A program made the translations under genes and the position numbers. This document shows positions 7,697-13,285 of a DNA stretch of 13,285 bases, in pieces. The DNA comes from Paramuribaculum sp. GTDB lineage: Bacteria > Bacteroidota > Bacteroidia > Bacteroidales > Muribaculaceae. Below the pieces are notes generated by a model. The model ran no database searches and was not told where the DNA came from. It was given only the letters and a program-made list of their open reading frames with translations. Location of the stretch: NCBI GenBank assembly GCA_029058705.1, contig JAIDXA010000013.1:1-13285 (forward strand), given 5' to 3'. How positions within the stretch are numbered: the stretch's first letter is position 1; each line of letters begins with the position of its first letter.

Positions 7697-9052
7697 ATGT
7701 TTAAACAGACTATGGATAAACTTAAATTCTCAAACACCAACTCATTAGTGGTGTCAGCGGAAGAAATCAGATCTCTCCTCCCCGAAGCGCAGAACGCGCT
7801 CAAAACTGTCGACGAAGCCTCCGGCGCCGGCAATGATTTTCTCGGATGGGTCAACCTGCCGTCGGAAATCTCCGATCTCCAGATCGAAGAGATGCGCGCG
7901 ACTGCGGCTGCCCTTCAGGACAAATGCGAGATTGTTGTCTGCATCGGTATCGGCGGATCATATCTCGGAGCTAAAGCCGTCATCGAAGCTTTGAGCGACT
8001 CCTTTGCCGCCTATCGTCATGAACCGAAATCAACCAAGGTCATTTTTGCCGGACAGAACATCGGCGAAGACTATCTCTATGAACTGCTCGACTATCTGGC
8101 CGACAAAAAGTTCGGGATAATTGTAATCTCGAAGTCTGGGACCACGACCGAGCCGGCAATCGCATTCCGTCTGCTCAAAAACCATCTCGAGCAGCGCGTG
8201 GGCAAGCAGGGCGCTGCGGAACGCATTGTCGCTATCACCGACGCTTCACGCGGAGCACTTCGTCAGATGGCCGATGAAGAAGGCTATAAGACTTTCGTCA
8301 TCCCCGACAATGTCGGCGGTCGCTTCTCGGTCCTCACCCCTGTCGGACTGCTTCCCATTGCCGTTGCCGGCTATGATATCAAAGCCCTCGTCGACGGCGC
8401 CAGGGCAATGCAGGCCGCATGCACTGCCGACGACTACGAATCCAATCCCGCGCTGTCTTACGCAGCCACACGCAACGCTCTCTACCGTGCCGGAAAGAAA
8501 ATCGAGATCCTCGTCAACTACAACCCCAAGCTCCACTTCTTCGGCGAATGGTGGAAACAGCTCTATGGCGAAAGCGAAGGAAAAGACGGCAAGGGCATCT
8601 TCCCCGCAGCTGTCGACAATTCGACCGACCTCCACTCCATGGGGCAATGGATCCAGGATGGCGAGCGCACGATCTTCGAAACCGTAGTCTCTGTCGCCGC
8701 GCCCGACCATGAAGTGGTCATCCCCACCGACAACGCCAACCTCGACGGCCTGAATTTCCTCGCCGGCAAACGCGTTGACAATGTCAACAAAATGGCCGAA
8801 ATCGGAACCCGGATCGCCCACATCGACGGAAAAGTGCCGAATCTTCTCGTCACCATCCCGGCCCTGAGAGAGGAATATCTCGGACAGCTGATCTACTTCT
8901 TTGAGAAATCCTGCGGAATATCCGGCTATCTTCTTGGAGTGAATCCCTTCAACCAGCCAGGTGTGGAAGACTACAAGCGCAACATGTTCGCGCTTCTCGA
9001 AAAACCAGGCTACGAAACCCAGACCGCTGAAATCAAAAAGCGGATTAACTGA
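7697..9052 (+). CDS. pgi: glucose-6-phosphate isomerase
   Basis: Pgi interconverts glucose 6-phosphate and fructose 6-phosphate in glycolysis and gluconeogenesis. At 451 residues it belongs to the short bacterial form (Bacillus type, about 450 residues). Visible motifs are IGIGGSYLGAKAVIEAL (83-99), ISKSGTTTEPA (144-154) for phosphate binding, GGRFSVLTPVGLLP (207-220), and GEWWKQLYGESEGKDGKG followed by DLHSMGQ. Glu 292, His 313 and Lys 427 (VEDYKRNMF) align, two residues offset, with the catalytic Glu 290, His 311 and Lys 425 I recall for the Bacillus stearothermophilus enzyme. An in-frame TAA directly precedes the ATG at 7697, so this is the longest possible ATG start; an ATG at 7712 would shorten the protein by five residues and cannot be excluded. 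It is the last gene of the lysS unit and is followed by a strong hairpin terminator. Confidence 0.97.
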   Translation: MFKQTMDKLKFSNTNSLVVSAEEIRSLLPEAQNALKTVDEASGAGNDFLGWVNLPSEISDLQIEEMRATAAALQDKCEIVVCIGIGGSYLGAKAVIEALSDSFAAYRHEPKSTKVIFAGQNIGEDYLYELLDYLADKKFGIIVISKSGTTTEPAIAFRLLKNHLEQRVGKQGAAERIVAITDASRGALRQMADEEGYKTFVIPDNVGGRFSVLTPVGLLPIAVAGYDIKALVDGARAMQAACTADDYESNPALSYAATRNALYRAGKKIEILVNYNPKLHFFGEWWKQLYGESEGKDGKGIFPAAVDNSTDLHSMGQWIQDGERTIFETVVSVAAPDHEVVIPTDNANLDGLNFLAGKRVDNVNKMAEIGTRIAHIDGKVPNLLVTIPALREEYLGQLIYFFEKSCGISGYLLGVNPFNQPGVEDYKRNMFALLEKPGYETQTAEIKKRIN

Positions 9053-9073
9053 ATCCACTGTCTGTCCACATAA

Positions 9074-9120
9074 AAATACGGCGCGTTTACCCTCGGTAGG
9101 CGCGCCGTATTTGTGTTTTA
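9074..9120 (+). terminator. intrinsic terminator after pgi
   Basis: AAATACGGCGCG (9074-9085) pairs perfectly with CGCGCCGTATTT (9101-9112). The intervening bases continue the stem with two T-G wobble pairs and TACC/GGTA, leaving a 3-nt CTC loop (9092-9094), about 18 pairs in all. A T-rich tail follows (TTTGTGTTTTATT). The two wobble pairs would be A-C mismatches in RNA from the other strand, so the hairpin favours plus-strand transcripts. Confidence 0.88.
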
Positions 9121-9201
9121 TTGAATAAACTGTGGTTTGAGGCGCAAATGAATGAGATTTAACGAAAAAACTGCGAAAATAGGTTTGTTTATTGAAATAA
9201 A
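9117..9201. repeat. duplicated AT-rich dyad (TTTATT-n-AATAAA) around the GH85 promoter
   Basis: TTTATTGAATAAA (9117-9129) and TTTATTGAAATAAA (9188-9201) are two near-identical inverted repeats whose starts are 71 bp apart. The left copy overlaps the T-rich tail of the pgi terminator. The right copy exactly fills the front of the spacer between the -33 and -7 boxes of the promoter at 9184-9213. The placement suggests operator sites for a dimeric regulator, but AT-rich sequence can produce such dyads by chance. Confidence 0.45.
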
Positions 9202-9213
9202 TGCGTAATTTTG
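9184..9213 (+). promoter_or_regulatory. sigma-ABfr promoter for the GH85 endoglycosidase gene
   Basis: TTTG at 9184-9187, an 18-bp spacer and TAATTTTG at 9206-9213 fit the Bacteroidetes consensus, with a spacer slightly shorter than usual. The expected start near 9218 gives an AT-rich leader of about 80 nt with no SD sequence before the ATG at 9298. Apart from the terminator, the dyads and this promoter, the gap between pgi and the GH85 gene (9053-9297) shows nothing else that I can identify. Confidence 0.65.
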
Positions 9214-9297
9214 TGGAGTGAGGGTTAAAATGTCCTTATTTAGTCTTCTCGGTGCAAAATCCTATTAATATAATACCATTCAAATATTATTTCTTAC

Positions 9298-12200
9298 ATG
9301 AAAAAAACTTTATTGTTCTCAGCCGGATTCGCTGCTCTGTCGTTTCTTCAGGGCGGCGCTCAGGAGCTGACAAAAGGCTATCTCGTATGGCCCGAAAGCA
9401 CTGGACTGCCAGGCTATGTAACGCAATGGAACAATGGAACCGGATCGATCACCATCGACGGTCAGGAATGGGAAGATGAAAACTTCTTCATCTCCCGTGT
9501 GAAACCGAAGGTCCGTTTCTACAACAACGCCACTCAGGTTTATCCGGGTATCACTCAGTATGATGCCGTTTCCAACCCCAACGGCAACGACAAACGTATG
9601 CTCTGGTGGGTTCCGCTCGGCGATGAAATGCGCAACGACATCCACACCAACGGACTCCCTAACGGTCTGATGGATCAGGAAGTCTTCTCAATGTGGAGCT
9701 ACATGGACCACTACGGCGACTGGAGTTCGCCTTGGGGATGGGTTCCCGGCGTGTTCGCCGACGTTGCCCACAAAAACGGTGTCGCCGTGTCTGGTGTCGC
9801 TTCTGTGCCCTGGAGTTCGGCCGGTCCAAGCTGGACTTCAGCTCTGACCCAGTTCGGTTCGGTCGACGGAACCTCGGTCGCCAAATTCCTCTACTACCAC
9901 GGTGTGGACGGACTTGGCTATAACTCCGAATGGAGCGGTATCGCGCCTAAAACCTACATCACACCCAACCACGACAAGATCGCAGCCTTCATGGCCGACA
10001 AGAACCCGATCTATGAAAACGTCTGGTACGGTGGTACAAACGACAACGGTTCGATCACCTTCGACACCGGCGTTCAGTCCAACTACGCAAATATCTTCCG
10101 CAACGCATCGATGTTCCTCAACTATAACTGGAACAGCCCGTCGACAATAGCAAACTCTGTCGCATATGCAAAAAGCCAGAACCGCAACCCCTTCTACATC
10201 TATGCAGGTCATAACATGCAGGGTGCAAATCCGGGCTACTCCAACTTTGAGGCATTGGCGAAATACCAGTATTCAGTCGGCCTTTGGGGCGCGCATAATG
10301 TCAACATGCTCTGGAAGGACCGCAACAAGCAGGGCTCGTCGACAACCGCAATGCAGCGCACCTATCTCAACATGATCGAGCAGTGGTTCGGAAACGGAAA
10401 ACGCAACCCGGCAATCAAACAGCCGCTTTATGCCAACACAAACCACCGTCCGAGCGAAGACTGGGCCGGATTCTCGACCGTCATGAGCGCCCGCTCAACC
10501 TATAACTGGGATCTGTCGACCGAACCGTTCATCAGCTATTTCAATCTCGGCAACGGTATGTTCTTCAACTGGAAAGGAGAACGCATGAACTCCAACCAGT
10601 GGTACAACATCGGTCTTCAGGACTACCTCCCCACATGGCGCTGGTGGTTTGCCCCCACATATCTGCAGAAAGATGTTGAAGAAGGCACCGTGCATCTGGC
10701 GGCTGACTTCACTTGGGACGACGCGTTTGTCGGCGGATCCTGTCTTCAGATCGCAGGTACGTCGTCCGACGAATATCTCCATCTCTTCAAAACCGACTTC
10801 AGCATCAAGACCGGATCGACCATCACCATCAGCTACAAGCTTCTTGAAGGTCAGGCCGATGTCAGCCTCGTGATGTCTACATCAGCCGATCCTGAAACAA
10901 TTGTCGGCGAGGAAAGCATGACAATAATGTCTGTGGCCGACGCCGATGATGATACTGACGTTTCCTATAAGGAAGGTGCCGACGGATGGATCACCAAGAC
11001 CATCAAGCCGACAGCGAAGATTCTCAACACCCTCAGGAACGGAACCGGCGTGATCGGTCTTCACTTCAAGAACGCCGAAAACCTCAAGATGCTTCTTGGT
11101 CAGTTTGCAATTCGTTCCAATACGTCGTTCTCGACTCCGGCAATGCCGAAAATCAAGCTTGCCAAAGTCTTTGTCAACAACTATAAAGGTATTGACGGTA
11201 AACTTATCTGGAACATGGACCACACCAAAGGCATCGGCGAACCCGTCTATAACATGGATGTCAAGACCTCTATGTTCCGCGTATGGTCTCAGCAGGAAGG
11301 CTGCGATCCGGTCATGACCGGCGCGACCACCTCGTGGGCCAACATCATCTTCCAGGCTCCATATTCGGCTGAAGGTGGCAACAAAGTTCGCTTCGGTGTG
11401 AGCGCCCTCGGTCTCGACAACGAGTCGGAAAGCGAAATCGCATGGAGCGACTACATGGAACTTCCCGCCTACGAAGGCGTCGACAAGATCCAGCTCAGCA
11501 AGCTTGTCATCAAACCGGGCGAGGAATTCTCGCTGTCGTTTGTGGATCCTCTCCACGAAAGCGGAACCTGGACAATCACCGACCCCGACACTGACGAAGT
11601 CCTCTTCTCCGGTCAGGGAACCACTGTTGAATGCTCCGGAATCTCACGCACCGGCTCGTTCAATGTGACTGTCAACTGCAACGGCAAGGAACTCTCCTAT
11701 CCCCGCTTTGTTCCGGTTTCTCCTGAAGAGGTTGGTGCGCTGCCCCAGATCACCGAGCTTGGCTTCGGCGAGGGTGTTGCTTCCGAAGATGTCACCATCG
11801 ACATCAACGACTCTCAGAAGTTTACCTACAAGGGTCGTCACGCCGACGGTAACATCTCGCGCGGTATCGACCTCAATGAAGGTTGGTTCGGTGTGAATGT
11901 CGGCGAAATCGGAATCCAGTCCAACCAGTCGTTCTCTGTTGCGGCTTGGGTGAAATATGACGAACTTCCCGAAGACCGCTCGAACTTCATCACGATCGAA
12001 AACCGTGAAACCGGCGGCTGGCCCTACAACCACTGGGGATTCTTCTGGTCGCGTATCACCGGTGAAGGTAAATTCGTACACGACAACATCGACACCGCAT
12101 GGGGTATGCGCGTCGGTTCTGGAACCGAAGGCTTGCGTCTGTTCTATCGCTATGACGATGCCAAGATCGACCTCGGGGCATGGACTCACGTAGCCGTAGT

Positions 12201-13236
12201 CTTCGAATACTCTACCGGCAACCTGATGCGCCAGAAATTCTATATCAACGGCGTTCAGCAGAAAATCGGTGCATGGGTGTATATCTATAAGAGCACAATG
12301 GAAGGTCTTGTCGGCAGCGAATCAGGCAAGTGGAGCGATCTCGAACGCTGTTTCGGCAGTGCGAACGCTTACGGCTCCGACACATATGAACCCGATTTCA
12401 TCGCCAACCAGCGTCCGCTTTCGGCGCTCGACTGGATCGCTTTCGGCGGTTCGGCAAGCGGAATCACAGCAACCAAAGGTTGTGTCGACGACTTCCAGGT
12501 ATGGAACAAGGCTATGACTGCCGAAGAAGTGAAGGCTGCCATGAATGGATTTGATCCTGACAATCTGCCCGCAAACGTGGTCGGCTACTGGGATCTCGAA
12601 TCAGATCCGATCACTCTCACCGACGGAACTATCGCTATCAGCGGTAAAGCCGGTTCAGCTGCCTCTAAATCGGCTCCGAATGCAAGATGGTGGCCGCAGA
12701 ACTCTGGTGAAGGTGAAGGTACGGATGTCAAGATTTTCAAGACATCTCCCAGCTTCCTCTCGGGATGTCCCTTCATCTCCGGAACTGCCTACCCCATCGT
12801 GACAACTCCGAACTGGTCGGTTCGTGGCGGAACAGTTTCTGCCGCCACCGGTAACGACACTGAAGGTGAAGCTACGCTGAACTTCCGCAAGGCTGGCGAC
12901 TACGCCGTTCAGCTGACACTCGAAAACGGTCACGGTTCCGACTCTAAGACCTATCCCGTTGTGAAGGTTACCAGCGAAGCGGCTATCGGCGGTATCGCTG
13001 CCGACGGTGACTTCGCGACCTACACTGTCGACGATATGCTCTTTGTCGAGTTTGACGCAGACGGCATCTACAACGTTGAGGTCTACAACATGGGCGGTAT
13101 GCTCGTAGGCAGCAAGACTGCCGATGTTGTGGCAGGCCAGAACGCACAGATCGGTCTCGGCAACGCAGGCGTATATCTCGTCAAGGTTACGAAAGACGGC
13201 AAATTGCTCCGCACCGTAAAGGTTATCCGCAAATAA
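9298..13236 (+). CDS. secreted GH85 endo-beta-N-acetylglucosaminidase with LamG-like, PKD-like and T9SS sorting domains
   Basis: GH85 enzymes cut the chitobiose core of N-glycans, leaving one GlcNAc on the protein. The 1312-residue chain starts with a signal peptide (MKKTLLFSAGFAALSFLQGGA), with likely cleavage before Gln 22. The GH85 domain spans roughly 60-410. In YYHGVDGLGYNSEWSG, Asn 209 and Glu 211 match the catalytic N-x-E pair, VWYGG (242-246) matches the family's WYD segment with Gly for Asp, and MFLNYNW (272-278) is a further hallmark. Residues about 460-610 look like a beta-sandwich accessory domain. About 620-720 and 730-805 look like fibronectin/Ig-type modules, a weak call. About 850-1080 is LamG-like (SFSVAAWVKYDELPEDRSNF, WTHVAVVFE, FYINGVQQ, VDDFQVWNKAMTAEEV). 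About 1150-1225 is PKD-like (GDYAVQLTLENGHGSDSKTY). From about 1235 a T9SS type A sorting domain follows, ending GVYLVKVTKDGKLLRTVKVIRK. Surface display or release through T9SS is inferred. Asn is written almost always as AAC and Asp mostly as GAC, which suggests good expression. No SusC/SusD genes are adjacent. Confidence 0.88.
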   Translation: MKKTLLFSAGFAALSFLQGGAQELTKGYLVWPESTGLPGYVTQWNNGTGSITIDGQEWEDENFFISRVKPKVRFYNNATQVYPGITQYDAVSNPNGNDKRMLWWVPLGDEMRNDIHTNGLPNGLMDQEVFSMWSYMDHYGDWSSPWGWVPGVFADVAHKNGVAVSGVASVPWSSAGPSWTSALTQFGSVDGTSVAKFLYYHGVDGLGYNSEWSGIAPKTYITPNHDKIAAFMADKNPIYENVWYGGTNDNGSITFDTGVQSNYANIFRNASMFLNYNWNSPSTIANSVAYAKSQNRNPFYIYAGHNMQGANPGYSNFEALAKYQYSVGLWGAHNVNMLWKDRNKQGSSTTAMQRTYLNMIEQWFGNGKRNPAIKQPLYANTNHRPSEDWAGFSTVMSARSTYNWDLSTEPFISYFNLGNGMFFNWKGERMNSNQWYNIGLQDYLPTWRWWFAPTYLQKDVEEGTVHLAADFTWDDAFVGGSCLQIAGTSSDEYLHLFKTDFSIKTGSTITISYKLLEGQADVSLVMSTSADPETIVGEESMTIMSVADADDDTDVSYKEGADGWITKTIKPTAKILNTLRNGTGVIGLHFKNAENLKMLLGQFAIRSNTSFSTPAMPKIKLAKVFVNNYKGIDGKLIWNMDHTKGIGEPVYNMDVKTSMFRVWSQQEGCDPVMTGATTSWANIIFQAPYSAEGGNKVRFGVSALGLDNESESEIAWSDYMELPAYEGVDKIQLSKLVIKPGEEFSLSFVDPLHESGTWTITDPDTDEVLFSGQGTTVECSGISRTGSFNVTVNCNGKELSYPRFVPVSPEEVGALPQITELGFGEGVASEDVTIDINDSQKFTYKGRHADGNISRGIDLNEGWFGVNVGEIGIQSNQSFSVAAWVKYDELPEDRSNFITIENRETGGWPYNHWGFFWSRITGEGKFVHDNIDTAWGMRVGSGTEGLRLFYRYDDAKIDLGAWTHVAVVFEYSTGNLMRQKFYINGVQQKIGAWVYIYKSTMEGLVGSESGKWSDLERCFGSANAYGSDTYEPDFIANQRPLSALDWIAFGGSASGITATKGCVDDFQVWNKAMTAEEVKAAMNGFDPDNLPANVVGYWDLESDPITLTDGTIAISGKAGSAASKSAPNARWWPQNSGEGEGTDVKIFKTSPSFLSGCPFISGTAYPIVTTPNWSVRGGTVSAATGNDTEGEATLNFRKAGDYAVQLTLENGHGSDSKTYPVVKVTSEAAIGGIAADGDFATYTVDDMLFVEFDADGIYNVEVYNMGGMLVGSKTADVVAGQNAQIGLGNAGVYLVKVTKDGKLLRTVKVIRK

Positions 13237-13266
13237 ACATCTAGTAAATTCTTGTAAATAAAAAGT

Positions 13267-13285
13267 GGCCGCGCATCGCGCGGCC
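13267..13285 (+). terminator. hairpin after the GH85 gene, probable terminator cut by window edge
   Basis: GGCCGCGC (13267-13274) and GCGCGGCC (13278-13285) form a perfect 8-bp GC stem with a 3-nt loop, 30 bp after the stop codon and preceded by an A-run (13257-13264). A T-run would be expected just beyond the window; it cannot be seen, so direction and function are partly inferred. Confidence 0.7.

Noticed and set aside
8246..9058. A 270-codon minus-strand open frame opposite pgi
   Set aside because: It is a shadow of pgi: repetitive Val/Asp/Gly composition, no domain, and the plus-strand frame holds all Pgi catalytic motifs.

Overview
The window looks like a chromosomal segment of a member of the Bacteroidales with moderate GC content, possibly Muribaculaceae; the family-level guess is inference. 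The evidence is (i) two proteins ending in type IX secretion (T9SS) C-terminal sorting domains, (ii) three candidate promoters of the Bacteroidetes sigma-ABfr type (TTTG or a near match, about 18-20 bp, TAnnTTTG), (iii) starts without Shine-Dalgarno sequences, and (iv) the gene order lysS-gpsA-pgi, which I recall from Bacteroides relatives.

Layout. At the left edge is the 3' 2.1 kb of a beta-propeller protein that most resembles PorZ, a T9SS surface component; its 5' end lies outside the window. It converges, with a 7-bp gap, on a two-gene minus-strand unit (4697 down to 2116). That unit encodes an EptA/MCR-type phosphoethanolamine transferase and a membrane acyltransferase-3 protein, joined by a 4-bp ATGA overlap. 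A short divergent promoter region (4698-4859) then drives lysS-gpsA-pgi on the plus strand (lysyl-tRNA synthetase, glycerol-3-phosphate dehydrogenase, glucose-6-phosphate isomerase), which ends in a strong hairpin terminator. After an AT-rich regulatory gap comes a 1312-residue secreted GH85 endo-beta-N-acetylglucosaminidase with LamG-like, PKD-like and T9SS sorting domains. The window ends on a hairpin that probably terminates this gene.

How the genes fit together. lysS-gpsA-pgi is core metabolism. The other genes concern the cell envelope: two predicted inner-membrane enzymes that modify lipid or glycan head groups, a probable T9SS maturation protein, and a probable T9SS cargo enzyme that would cut N-glycans at the cell surface. 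I see no SusC/SusD pair, regulator, transposase, tRNA, rRNA or CRISPR array. Nothing here amounts to a clearly new system. The less ordinary signals are a duplicated AT-rich dyad around the GH85 promoter, a possibly leaderless start for the phosphoethanolamine transferase gene, and the architecture of the stand-alone T9SS-targeted GH85 enzyme.
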